Assembly (NCBI GenBank): GCA_010093605.1
Contig: MU004191.1
Location: 233,112 to 297,111, forward strand
From: Lophium mytilinum
Taxonomy: Eukaryota; Ascomycota; Dothideomycetes; Mytilinidiales; Mytilinidiaceae
Reading direction: 5' to 3'
DNA: 64,000 nt
The notes under the pieces were generated by a model. That model had not been told where the DNA came from. It saw only the letters and a list, made by a program, of their open reading frames with translations, and did no database searches. Made by a program: the position numbers and the translations under genes. Shown one piece after another: positions 1 through 12,109 of this stretch. Every line of letters begins with the position of its first letter. Within the stretch, counting starts at the first letter, position 1.

Positions 1-24
1 TATTCCTACTAGACTTCCTCCGCC

Positions 25-1491
25 ATGCCTCCACGCGACGCAAACTGGGTCGATGTAAGCCTCTCCACCGCGGGAATCCTGGGCTCGCGTCGTCCCGCCT
101 GAGGATGAGACAGCAGATCACCGCTGACATCGGCATTCACAGGGCTTTCGAGGCATCGCATCCTTCATGGTCGTCTGCGGTCACCTCTGCACCGCCTTCG
201 TCCCGTGGCTCCACGCTCCTGCACACTCGGCCACCGAGGCGCCGCACCTCTTCCAACTCCCCTTCTTCCGTCTCGCCGTTGGAGGCCGCAGCGCCGTGGC
301 TATATTCTTCCTTATAACAGGCTATGTTAACTCAATTGGTCCAATTGCGAGATCGAGGTCCGGCAACACCGAGGCCGCCTTGTCAGGGTTGGCGAGGAGC
401 ACCTTGGCTCGGTCAGGAAGGCTAGTCCTCCCAACCATGGTTGCGACCCTGATTACCTGGTTCCTGGCAAACATAAATGCCTACCACATGACTAAACATG
501 TGGATTCGACCTGGATTCGCCAAGGCTGGCATCGCCAGGAGCCCACTCTGTACAAAATGTTTACCAGTCTGGTGCGGGCAGAAGTTGGGACCTGGACAAC
601 GGGATGGGACGAATACGACGGCACCCAATGGACTCTACAGCTTTTCCTGGAGGGCAGCATGATGGTCTACCTGACTATGCTAGCGACAGTTCTAATTAAA
701 CCACGCGCTAGGAAACTAGTATTTGCCGTGCTCTACGTTTATTGCTGGATTTCAGGCCAAGGTACGTTTGAAGAGGCCGAGTAGCTCCCTCTAATCGCAT
801 TGTACTGACTTGTGCAGGCCTTTCTATTGGACCCCTGAAAAGTTTGAACATCATTACTGGCATGTTTCTAGCGGAACTGCAAAACGAGTACAAAGACGCA
901 GCCACTAGCATGATTCCAGCTCCCATTCCCGCCCTCATGATCATATTTGGAATGTTCATGTCCAGCTACCCGCAAGATGCCCCGGAGCGCGCTGCCTGGT
1001 CCAACCACATGTGCAAATTCATGCACCACTTCACTCCCAAGGATGCCGACGTCCGCCGATACTGGGACTCCTTAGGCGCATCGACTGTCCTTTTCGGAAT
1101 CTTCTTCTCTAGGAACGCTCGAAAAGTGCTCACTTCTCCAGTATTCAACTTCTTGGGACGGGTCAGCTTCCCAGTCTACCTCATGCACAACACTCTCATC
1201 AAATCTGTTCTGACGTGGATGGTATACCTGCCCTCTGCCATGAATCCTCCACGCAACGCGAAGGGCGAGCAAATGGATCTGCAGCGCGGCTCCACCATGC
1301 ACATTTTCATTGCTGTTGGAATCTTCTACTACATTCTTTACCGCCTCGCATCGCTCTGGGTCCAGTACATCGATCCAGCCTGCGGCAGAGTTGTGAATGC
1401 TTTCACCAAGTGGGCAACCGGAGACCCTCCTACCCACAACGGACACGCCATCGGCAATGGACATGCGGAAAAGCCAGTGCTGCTGCAATAA
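25..1491 (+). CDS. Acyltransferase-3 family membrane protein
   Basis: Model: exons 25-54, 143-761 and 818-1491, giving 440 residues. The first intron starts GTAAGC and ends CACAG with a CTGAC branch site; the second is GTACGT..GTGCAG. The protein opens with MPPRDANWVD followed by GFRGIASFMVVCGHL at residues 11-25. That is the hallmark start of the acyltransferase-3 family (PF01757), with the conserved His at 24. Several hydrophobic segments follow, and a late FLGRVSFPVYLMH segment near residues 326-338 matches the family's usual SYxxYLxH region. Members move acyl groups onto carbohydrate, lipid or sterol substrates at membranes; the substrate here cannot be read. The start lies only 25 bases into the window, so an upstream exon is possible, but family proteins normally begin just before this motif. 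Confidence 0.85.
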
Positions 1492-2939
1492 ACATGACAG
1501 AAGGAAAGTTAAGAGAACTACTCCCAAATCTGAAGCTGGGACTGGACTCTACAGCACGCAGGGGAATTCGCCATTTGATGAACCACGACATTACTTCTTC
1601 TAATCTGATCCGGGATTCGCCCGGCCCACCAGCTTTTACGGAACAATCCGCCGCGTCGCTGATATGCAAGCATGCATGACGACAAATGTCTATAATTTTT
1701 CCTCAAAACTTCTTGGATTATCTAGAAGCTCGGAGTCACGGAGGAGGAACGTTGATTCTGAATACCCGATCTCCAATTTCATTTCAAGCTTTTGCGCATC
1801 TGTGGAGAGAAGGACAACCTCTCCCATTGATTCTGTCAAAAATCGTCATATTCTTGTGTATTGTCTTTTGGTTCGAATAGCAAGAATAGTCGGATATTCA
1901 GACTAAAGCTCGCGCCCAGTTTAGCCACTGCTAATTTCGTTTCCATCCGCATTTTTTGCATCCTGAGGAGTATTGGGAAAGGCTGGCGAACAAGTGATTT
2001 GGTAGCCACAACATATCAATATATCCATCATAAACTATCAAATCATAGTCAACATGCCGCTCCTTGCTAAAATGGACAGACTAGGTCTTCACACAGCCTA
2101 CCATGTTACTACCAATCAGACCACGTAAGTATTACAGTCCTCGCAAGTCTGGACCTGCTTACGAAGGTACAAACCATGTTTGACTATCAAACCACAAAAT
2201 GCATCCCTCACACAAAGCTAGATTGTCCGATCTTTCGTGCCCTTCTCATTCCACGCCGCGTCATCACTACAACATTCCAAAATCTTGCACCACCTCGCTA
2301 GTGGCAGACGGGTGCGACACTGGCCCGTATCTGGAACCACGCCGCCTTCTTTTGTGTTTCATGTTCCGCTGACTGCTGAGCCACGGGCCGCAGCTACCTT
2401 ACCTAGCGGGGGTGGCTTAGAATGACGGTGGCTTAGTGCTATAATAGTAGGTATATTTCTAAGACATGGCGGGAGGGAGGATCATGCTAGACGCAAGGCT
2501 AGTTGCGCAGCAGGTAACTTATCAACGTGGTCTAACTCTTTCGAAAATAAGGCTTCCACCAGCACTCCAGCTACGAGATTTGAGTAGAAGGGACTTCGAT
2601 TAGCTTGTGGGTCTTGGCGCTGTATTCAGTATGCCTGTCTACTGTATCCACGTACCTCCTTAGTGATCCTGCTCACACACTCGCTGACTGTTACAACGAT
2701 CCCCGCTCTCGTATAATTTTAATGTATAATCAAGTCCCCTAAGTGCACATATCCTAAACACATCCTTAACACCACAACAAGCCTAGCACAGGTGTACGGC
2801 GTGCACAAACATGGGTCTAAGCTATCTCTACTCGGGTTCTCCCATATATCCATACGCAGTCGTCCCAGTAGCTACTACACCAGGCTAACATTATCACACA
2901 GCGTGCCTGTTACACTACATCAACCCCTCTAAAGACAAA
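1492..2939. other. Intergenic, no gene seen
   Basis: This stretch follows the acyltransferase stop codon. Only short unrelated reading frames occur, none with a recognisable motif or plausible splice structure. The first few hundred bases probably include the acyltransferase 3' UTR. Confidence 0.5.
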
Positions 2940-5065
2940 AAGTAGAAAAACGAACCGGAATCGTCCACGCTGCGTAGTTACTTTCTATCCCATTACCGCA
3001 GCTCCTAGATCAGACCAACGTCGCTAGGCTTATAGAAAACTGGCGAAGCACCTCCGCTTCCGGATTTAGTTGCCTGGTTACAAGTTCTAACGGATTTAAC
3101 CGTGTAGGTGGAAGTTTGGTAGACGCAGAGGAGTACGCGGCGTGCCCCTTTTCAACCCTTTTTCACAAGCTGGAAGCAATGGGGCCTAGATTAGGACCTA
3201 TTTAAGAGGTTTAAATGAAGCTGTTAGAGTACCTCTGCTTATGAGATCCGAAGTTCGGTTACAAGTTCTAACGGATTCAACCGCGTACATGGAAGTTAAG
3301 TGGATGCGGAGGGGTAGGCGGTGTGCTTTTTTACTGCGTATCTATAGCTCTTAGATCGGGCTCAATTCTAACTAGATTTTCCTAGGCCTAGAAGAGAATG
3401 CTAAAGTGCCCCCCGGTATCAAGATAGTGGTCTACTTACAAGTTCTCACGGAATTAGCCGTGTGAAATAGGCCTTCGTGGATGTGGAGGGCACACAGAGG
3501 GTGCGCGGTATGGGGTTTTCTTGCTACTTTTCTACGCCTTTTAAATCGAGTTGACGTTCTCGATGAAAGTGCGTCGCAGCTGAAGCACCTCCACTATCTT
3601 GTAACAACTGTTGGTTACTTCTTTTCACATATTCAACTGCGTGAAACCAATCTTATAAGACGCAAAGGGTACGCTGCGTAGTTACTTCTAACTACTTTTC
3701 TACACCCTCTAAATCAGCTTACCTTTCTAAAGTAAAGTAAAAGTAGCTAAGACACCTCCGCTAAATGGTAGCAACAATCGGTTACTTTTTGTTACAGAAT
3801 CAACCTTGTGATACAACTTTCCATAGCCATTTTCCCATCCGTTTTTCACGGGTTGTGGATCAGCTCATCGCAAAAAGGTCTTCCAGGAGCCTGCTGAAGC
3901 TCCTCCGTTGATTTCTTGCTCGCCCAGTTACAAGTTCTTACAGAATTGACCGCGCAGCTGAAGTATTTGGTAGACGCCGCGTACCCTTGTCATCCTTTTC
4001 CCGCAGCTCCTGAATCAGCTTAATGGAAAAGGGCTTCTTAAGAACCGGCTGAAGCTCCTCCGCCAATCTCTCACCTATCCGGTTACAAGTTCTCACGGAA
4101 TGAACCGCGTAGCCGAGAAATTTGGTAGACGCCGCGTACCTTTTTCATCCTTTTTCCGCAACTCCCAAATCAGCTTATTGGAAAATAGTTTCTTAAGAAC
4201 CTGTCGAAGCCCCGCTCTATGAATATTTCACTCTTCTAGTTACAAGTTCTTGCGGAATTATCCGTGTCGCTGAAATATTTAGTACACGCCGCGTACCATT
4301 TTCATCCTTTTTCCGCAGCTCCTAAATCAGCTTAATGGAGAAAGGTTTCTTAAGAACCTGCGGAAGCCCCCTCTGTCAATATCTCACTCTTTCAATTACA
4401 AGCTTTCACAGAATTAACCGTGTAGCGACATGTTTGGTAGACGTCGCGGACCCTTTTCCATAGCTCCTAAATCAGCTCATAGGAAAAAGATTTCTCAAGA
4501 ACCTACTGAAGCCCCTCTAGCAACGTCTTAATCTCCCAGTTACAACTTGTCACGGAATCAACCGCGTGGCGAAAGATTTCATAGACGCCGCGTACCCTCT
4601 TCGTCCATATAAAGTAGTCCCTTCCAACCCCTTTCCTACAGCTCCTAAAGCAGCTCGTCGTTAATAAGCTCTAGGAGAAGCTACTGAAGCCCCTCTAACA
4701 ACGTCTCCCTGTCCTAGTTACAAGTTTTCACAAAACTAACCATGTAGCGAAGTATTTACTAAACACTGCGTTCCACCTAACGTAGCCCTTCCCACCCCTT
4801 TTCCACGGCTCCTGAATCAGTCTATCGACTAAGGACTCTAAGAAAGCCTACTGAAACCCCTCTGACAGTGTCTCATCGTTTCAGTTACAAGTTTTCACAG
4901 AATCAACCGTGCAGCGGAGTATCTTTCAGACACCGCGTGCTACCTAACGTAGCCCTTCCCCATCCCATTTCCACAGCTCCTAAACATTTTGAGTTCTTAC
5001 GGACCAGCGCTGTGCAGACGGACGTCTGATAAACCCCGGAGGGGTTACGCGGCGGGGGACCTGGG
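2940..5065. repeat. Degenerate tandem array, about 12-13 units of 145-180 bp
   Basis: A core resembling TTACAAGTTCTCACGGAAT, then AACCG(C/T)GTAGC, recurs near 3077, 3258, 3435, 3600 (weak), 3760 (weak), 3925, 4081, 4238, 4394, 4538, 4714 and 4880. Each core is followed at constant distance by GGTAGACGCCGCGTACC, CATCC-TTTTCCGCAGCTCC, AAATCAGCTTA, and TTCTTAAGAACCTG-(C)TGAAGC. A partial last unit with GAGTTCTTACGGACC sits at 4989. Many differences between units are C/T or G/A transitions, as mild RIP would give. No unit encodes an obvious protein and no sharp flanking repeats were seen. It may be a satellite or the eroded internal repeat of an old element. Confidence 0.8.
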
Positions 5066-5984
5066 AAGCGGGTTGGTTACGGTGGGCTTGAATCGGACGC
5101 TTGGTTCTCCGTAACGGGTGGGATGCGGGTGTACGGCTTCTAGATTTGAGGTTGATAGATTGCAAGGGGTTGTTTAGTATTTCGTTTCGGGGCAATGCCT
5201 GTGGTTAGAGGGGTGGCCAATTGCGAAGGGGTAAAAGGACTGCCAATGGGAGATGCAGCTATGAGACGGAGAGAACGAATTGAGTGCTTGGCGGCTGCGG
5301 GTAGCGGCACCAAAGGTTGGAAATGCGAGGGGAGAAGGCGCAGGATGCGATCTAGGATCAGAGCTTGTCTTAGTGTAAGGTGGCATAGCGAGCCGTAGTG
5401 AAGGCCGGAGTGTGGAGAATCCTCGTGCTGTCGGAAAGTGCAGAGCTCATTTGGGAGCATTGGCCTGTGTTGTTCAAGTAACGAAAGGCGGCATGATATG
5501 CAACGTGGCGATGTATGTGGTAATGATAGCAGGGTAAGGGGAAAAGCTTTAGGTAATGGAATCAGAAAAACATGACGTTAGAGGTTGAATGAAGATTAGC
5601 AGGAGAGTTTCAGTGGAGAACAGCAAGGAGGTGCGTGTCAAGCACATGACTTGTCCAACCCTTGAGTTCACGATGAACCTAGTCGCTTCGTATTTTTCTA
5701 TCCGAAATGTTAATGTAAACTTGATGTTGAACTGGCCGTATCCATGCTCCTGAGGGTATCTTCTCTTCTCTAAATATGCCCGATGTGGTACTACTCGCTT
5801 GCGCTGTCCGCTCCTGCATCAATCTAAATGCTTCTTCGTGGGAATAGAAAGACCCGATGATCACTAAAAAGACTCCTTGATGATTAAATGCCGTGACGCC
5901 GTTCGTATGGTATAACGCTAATGAGAATGCCAAAATGCCGCCAATGGCTATATGTATATCGAGATAGTTTGGTATCGATGTTGC
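5066..5984. other. Intergenic between tandem array and permease 3' end
   Basis: No convincing gene is present. A 106-codon frame on the minus strand (5140-5460) has no recognisable motif. The part next to 5985 probably holds the permease 3' UTR and polyadenylation region. Confidence 0.45.
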
Positions 5985-8102
5985 TCAAGCGTAATCGCTG
6001 AGTATTTCTTCCGGGTCCTCGGCTGGAAGCATGTCTAGGAGGTCTTTTGTGCGTGGACCGGTATATTTGCTAAGGAAATGTCAACATCTCTTCCAGTGGG
6101 AATGGAAACGGCAGTGCACTTACTTCTTTGCCCCCATGAACCACCAGGACATGCTGAATATAGCAATGAAACTAGCCACACAGATGGCGTAGTTCATATT
6201 GGCAGCCGTAACTGGCTTGATGGTAGGGAGGAATAGAATGATACTGATGAAGATAACCCATGAGACTGCGATCGCGTTGATCGGTTTGCTCCATTTCCCT
6301 AGACTATATGGACCTTCGATGAACTGGACTCTGTTCTCGTAGACCCGATGGGCAATTATGACCGCAATGTAGCTGAGATCCAGAGCAGGGGCCGTGATGT
6401 TAAAGATGGAGACAATGGTCAATGTGCTGCCAATCCCAATCAGGGTAAGGCAGGTACAGAAAAGGACGACAAGCCAAACAGCATTGACGGGCGTATGGGT
6501 ATGGCGGCTGACCTTGCTCCAGAACCTAATTATTGATTAGCATCTTGGCTTGGCTCGAAAGGAGTAAAGCATCCATACCCTGAAAATGGAATTGCCTCAT
6601 CGCGAGCAAATGCATATGCCATCCTTGCGTTTGCGAGCATGGCAGAGCAACCGGTAAAGAACTGGACTAGGATGACGAAACACCACATCACGGTGCCTCC
6701 GGTCCTACCACCTGCATTGAGGAAGATTTGCGCAACAGGCAGCCCTGTGGGTGAAGTCATGACTCCTTCATAATCTGACATGCAGAAGCAGAAGGTCACG
6801 GTCAACATCCAGCCGACGACTCCAGATACGAGGACTGCCGCCCTAATCGCCACAGGGCCGCGAATTGCTGCATCGTGTGTTTCTTCCGACATGCTGAAGG
6901 GGTGTTATGTCAGACTTGCTTACTTGCATGAACAGGGGTAGGAGCTCACTGTGTTGTCCCATCATAGTCGGTCATCGTCCATGCAACCGACAAAAATCTA
7001 ACAAGGTTAGCGATCTGTTTATCGGTGAGAGACGTCTTGTCATTACCCAAGGAGGAAAGAAAAGCCTTTGTTGCCCCAGCCTGTACCATCAGTGACTTCC
7101 GTGAATACCCACTTAGCACTCTGCTTCTTAGGGGTCAAAACCAGAAGAGCGATACATATGCTGATTGAAGCAATAACTGCAGGGTTTGTCAGAAGTAAGT
7201 AGGTAAAAGGTACAAGAAGAGACTAACCATTGATTGGAGCGAACCATATAACAATCCTGTGCAACCATCTCGTGGTCAGCGAGCAGATGATGCCAAATAT
7301 GCATAGGATCAAGATGGTAAGTAGCACGGTCTGTAAGGCGGTTCTGTGAAGTTGTGTGAGATGGTGAAGAACTGATAAGGGGGTCTGATTCATACGGTGT
7401 GAAGGAGTATGTTCCATCCACGTAAGATGAATTCATAACGGCGGCTGCAAGAATCATCTGCGCGACGGTGTATGTCACGCTGGCCACGCCTGCGGCCTGA
7501 CCGAGCAAGTTGCACCACCCGATAACCCAGGCCCAGATGGCTATGTGCTCAGGCGGCACGACGTGTTTCGTGACAAAATACATGCCACCGGCGGTGGGAT
7601 ACGCGGATACCAATTCAGCCACTGTGAATATCAGTACCAAGGAGATGACTTTAGAAGTACAAAGGCTACGTACCCGAGCTGGCTATGCACATAGCCATGA
7701 CGCTCCCGATGAACCATGCCCATACCGCGGTTGCTGGTCCTCCGGCATTGATAGGGCTACCGAACGTGGCAGGGACGGAGCCCAGCACACCTAGAATGGA
7801 AATGGCATAGGAGACTGTAGACCACTTGTTGAATTCTCGTCTGAGTTCCTAAGATGTGTCAATTGCTACAGGATCTAGCGCGGGAAGCAGAAGTTACGAA
7901 CTTGCTTGTAGCCTATCCGCGCAAGCAGACGCTCGTCATCGTCTTGAATTGTCGCCATCGGCCGTGAGCCTTGCGGTCGAGATGTAGCTTCGGCTTCTTT
8001 TTGCGATGTTTTGGAGTCGGTGTGAGCCAATGGCGGCGGTTGCGCCGCAGAAGCCGGCTGTTTCTCCGAGATAGAAGGTTGGAGGGGTTGACTGTTCGCC
8101 AT
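5985..8102 (-). CDS. APC-superfamily amino-acid / GABA / choline-type permease
   Basis: Nine exons join in frame into 565 residues: complement of 5985-6069, 6124-6525, 6579-6893, 6950-6997, 7047-7176, 7228-7343, 7396-7621, 7674-7848 and 7902-8102. All eight introns are 49-56 bp with GT..AG ends. The N terminus is a polar cytosolic tail of about 65 residues ending RIGYKQ|ELRREF. Membrane segments follow, with VAELVSAYPTAGGMYF (a classic APC substrate-site segment) and TTHMSEE near residues 297-302, the pattern of fungal UGA4/HNM1-like transporters. It should import an amino acid, GABA or choline with protons at the plasma or vacuolar membrane; the exact substrate is not readable. An in-frame upstream ATG at about 8219 could add 39 residues; I chose 8102 because the tail there is typical of the family. 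Confidence 0.9.
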
Positions 8103-11100
8103 TGCAACGGTTATCAATCGGTCATGGAGAAGAAACGTGTAGCTGGATTGGAAGATGGCAGCAGATGGCGAGAGAAAATGTGGGAAGAGAACAGAAGTAG
8201 TGAGGTGGGATGATGACAATAGACTCGAGGGGGGTGAGATGAAAGGAAGGGCAAGGATCGCAACATGGCATCATACGGGAGACATACTTCTATATACGTA
8301 TCTTGCCAATCGGCGAGGGGTCGGTGTAGCAGGGCGCGCCGATGAGAGGAGCAGCAGGTTGGACCTTGCTGGCGGCCACCATGCCGTTACTTCGTGCCCG
8401 TAGCTCCCTAGCCTGGTCAGGGCATCCAGGCTCCGCGCTCGCGGCCAGGGATAGGGACACGTGCCGAAGGAGGCTGGAGCTGCACAATGCGGTTGCTGCT
8501 GAGTGGTGGAGGGGCGCGAGCGGAGGATTGGCGGTGGGTGACGGGTGAATGGGGGGTGGGGGCAGCTCGATTGGGACAGGTCTTCGCTGGGCCAGTCGCG
8601 GGATCTGTACGACAGCGACGGTGATCTCAGAAGTTGGCCCGCGGGAAGATGCCTTTCCTTTGCAGCCACGAGGCCGGACAAGGGCCCAAGGGCAGCATTC
8701 CACCGTTGCGAGAGCAGCCGGCGCGGGCACGTTGCGTGTCAAAGGGCCGAGTAGAACCTGGTTGGCGGGACCACGGTGCTGGGAGCGAGAAGTGATGACG
8801 GCCCAGGAAGAATGCTCCCAGCGTGCTGTTCAAGGCGAGAGTCTAGACGCTATGTAGATATCTGAACCGGGCGCAAGGCCGTAGCGGTTCGTATAAATTT
8901 GAAACCACCAGCGGGAGGAACAACGCTAGAACTCGCCTTGAAACTGACCCGTGCGGGCCCCGCCCTCGCCAATGCGCACTTCAATTTCTCTCTCTTGCGG
9001 ATGCTGCTGGAGTCCTGAATCGGCCAGCGGTGACCAATGCTGAGTCGTCTGGCGCCGATGGTCGCGGCTATGAATCGTGAACGACCCTGGGCCCGCGCGA
9101 CTCATCAACACTGTGACACTGTCGTGCGGCGCCCACTCCCTGTCTCCGAACAATGTCGTCTTTCTGGCGGTGAGGCCCAGTTCTAATTGGTGCCATTGTC
9201 GCCGAACAGTGCCGAGCGTGAGCTATCGTGGTCGGAGGCTAAGGTACAAGCCGTTACGATATACCTTCGGCTTATCGAAAAACTCCCCACGGCGCCGAGT
9301 ACCGCTACCTCCAACGGGGACACGGGGACGTCTGCAGCGTGGCATGATTGGGCGCCGTTATCCTGCACGACACGTTATGCCCGATATGGTGCAGTGTCTA
9401 CTCAATATCCACCTCACACACCACTTTATTATACGTCAGCGCAGCGTCGACGAGACATGAAACGCAACATGGAATCTCTATTGCCGCTGCTACAGCTTGC
9501 ACCATTTACCTTCATGTTAGTAGTGACATGGTGTCGGTAGTGCTGATACATTGGTGGGGTTCCAACTGCCCGAAGCAGCAGCATAGCGGACTCTTTTGAA
9601 GCTTCTCCCTTTCTGCATCCACATGCATGGAGACGGGAACGACGGGTGGAAGCGGACCACTCCGAGGCTAGCTTCCTGTACTGGCCACTTGGGCATGTTC
9701 CACCGTTCCTTTTCTCACGCAATGTGGTAATTTTCTTGTCTGCTCTTCCGTGCCACGTCATGAACATGACTATTTTTTTTGCTGAGCCAAGACGCTATCA
9801 AGTTTAGGACGAGATAATGCCGAATTCAGTTCCGAGGTAGCGGTCTACCATCCGTCGCGGCGGCGCGTCTGTATGCACTTGTCCGTATGACTTGTTGTAG
9901 CGCGGGGCGAAGGATCCAAGAGAGATCCGACAGTATGGTACGCCAGTTCGCTTGTCGAATTGCCATCTATCTTTGCTGGGACTGCTTTGATGCCGACCTG
10001 CCATACGTCTGCGCTCGGATGGCTTCCGAGCCCATGTCGCGCATCCCCGAGGCACAAAACGGCAGTGACTTATTCACCGTACTTTGACATCCATCTCCCT
10101 CTCGCACTCTCTTGACCGGATGAATAGTTAGTGAAGAGACTATCTGGACCAATGGAGAAAAAGAAAGGTATCAGGCGAAGCTAATGCAACCCGGATCGAA
10201 AGCCGTATAGCTGTCGATCTAGAAGGATTGCATGCTGCAGACCTGCGTCTTCGATGCAGGAATCCCGGTGACACAGCAGCGAGTCTTCATGGCGCGCGCC
10301 CAGTCGCCATTTTTAATAAAGTGGCACCACGTTGACAGCTGTAGCGCAACAGCATTCTCGTCTTGTCCTAGAGCTTTTACCAGCATCTGTTTCGAGATAT
10401 CAACGGGAGTGCCAATCAGACCTTCGTCAGACCAAAGCCGCGGATATGCTAGATTACCCTAAGAGGTAGTCGAGCCAACAAATCAAGGACGAGGCTTGGA
10501 GGTATGCTGCTGAATAATCACAAATAATCCCCTTGTGTCGCAAAACTTGGAACCCAAGGCTGTCCCATGTCCGTCTTCGAATCCTTCGCAGATACTGAAA
10601 CAGCAAGTCGTCGAAGTCCACGGTCACGGGTAGGAGTATCTTCAGCCCGATCCCGACTCATTGGGCCGGCCGTCGATCAGCCTTACGACCCGAACCCCGC
10701 TAGTCAATCAGCCTTGTCCCAGAGCTTGGGGACCACCCAAAACAGCGACTCCAACACCACCCTAGCGTTATCCTCCTCTTATTATACCGCAGTATTATGG
10801 CAAGTTACCTCCAAAACATCCACGACATCGACGTCGTACTACCCACCCTCCTCAAATTCCCACGAATCCACTTCGACAACCCTGAGAACATACTCGACCC
10901 CAGTTGTAAGTTTGTGAGAACGACAGACCATCGGCGTCCAGTCCGCCCCCGCGACTCCAGCACCCCCTATCCGCACCTACCCGCAACTCGCTCTCTGCAA
11001 GCTGCGAGTGTGAAGCACAGCATAACCATCCCATGCATCACGACATGCAACTGTGCAGCCATCCCATCACAGCGCGCGGGGAACGCCCGGATGCACTGAT

Positions 11101-12109
11101 CCGCAGAGACAAGGCGACGAACCAGCGCCTGCATTGCTGCATCCTCCCCCTCACGATCGAAGACGCAATCGCCGTCGAGCGTCGTCTGCAACCACTTTCT
11201 GCCGGGGACCACCTTAGGCGGGTTGCACGAATAGGAAGCGGACCGGAGTGTATCGTATCGTCATGTTTCAGCATCGGCGGGTCCAGAATCTGAAAACGTC
11301 TATAGGCGAGGTGAGAAATCTGATCTGTCACATATGAAGTTAAAAGCCTCCGCTTTACTCACATGCGTTTACACTTCCTGCCCTGCTCCGCTTGCCTCGC
11401 ATGCTGCGTTATGTTCCCCCCTCCCTTTGCCTCACTCAAACCGAACCCTCATCCTAGCATCAAGTCATGCACTCTGCGTCCGCAATCTCCCCTACAGTCG
11501 TTCTGCTCGAGGCAGACCAAGATGACGCTGATGTGATGCTCATGTGGTTACACAACGCAATCTCCTTCTCTCCCCACTCTTGTCCATCAATCCACTCTTG
11601 CTCCAGCCTCACGTCTCACCAGCCCTCGGCACCTAAAAACTAGTCCATCTGTGCTTATGTCCATAGCTCTTTCCCACGCTCTACCCACACTAGTCTTCCT
11701 TCAGCACCGTTCACTCTATCGAACAAGGAGAGAATTGGGGGGAATGGCCACTCCTGTGTCGACATCACAACTCACAGCACCATTCATTTTCCAATTTTCC
11801 AATTTTCCTCATATCGTGCATTGACGGCTCCACCTACACTTAGCATTTCTATCTTCACCGATGATCCATCGTGCGGGAATGAGAGAACGACCAAAAGGGG
11901 GGGGAATCAATAAAAAAAGAAAACAATGGAAAAGTAACACAGCATCAAAATCGCCTCCCTAATCACTTGTCCATGCCGCCTCGATGCCCCAACGTCCAAC
12001 GCCGGTGAGAAAAGAGCGCGCCTCGCCTCAGCTCCCCAACCATCCCGAGTCCTCGTCGTCATCAAGCTCCCCATAACCTGTCTCACCAACCAAGCACCCC
12101 ATCCCCCAA
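8103..12109. other. 4-kb interval without a convincing gene
   Basis: The first part is presumably the permease promoter and 5' UTR, and the last 200 bases the VID27 3' UTR. In between are several frames of 60-150 codons on both strands, mostly overlapping one another in GC-rich sequence, without motifs. One short stretch at 10798-10910 looks more protein-like and is listed separately. GC content is ordinary, so RIP has not affected this interval strongly. Confidence 0.5.
10798..10910 (+). pseudogene. Possible orphan first exon
   Basis: ATG at 10798 opens a frame reading MASYLQNIHDIDVV, then PTLLKFPRIHFDNPE, which looks like a helical N-terminal domain. It runs into a good donor, GTTGTAAGT, at about 10910. 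No acceptable downstream exon was found. The style is reminiscent of TFIIS N-terminal-like helical domains, but I cannot confirm the family. It could be a fragment left after rearrangement, a real gene with unusual structure, or chance. Confidence 0.25.

Noticed and set aside
2940-5065. CRISPR-like array
   Set aside because: Units are about 160 bp, degenerate throughout and without the short constant repeat plus unique spacer pattern; the genome is eukaryotic.
5140-5460. 106-codon minus-strand frame
   Set aside because: No motif, no splice context, and overlapped by equally open frames on the other strand.
8271-8742. Overlapping 136- and 150-codon minus-strand frames
   Set aside because: Both are Pro/Arg/Ser-rich text typical of shadow frames in GC-rich DNA upstream of the permease; no domain.
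9077-9767. Frames of 112-127 codons on both strands
   Set aside because: Mutually overlapping, no recognisable motif, no supporting introns.
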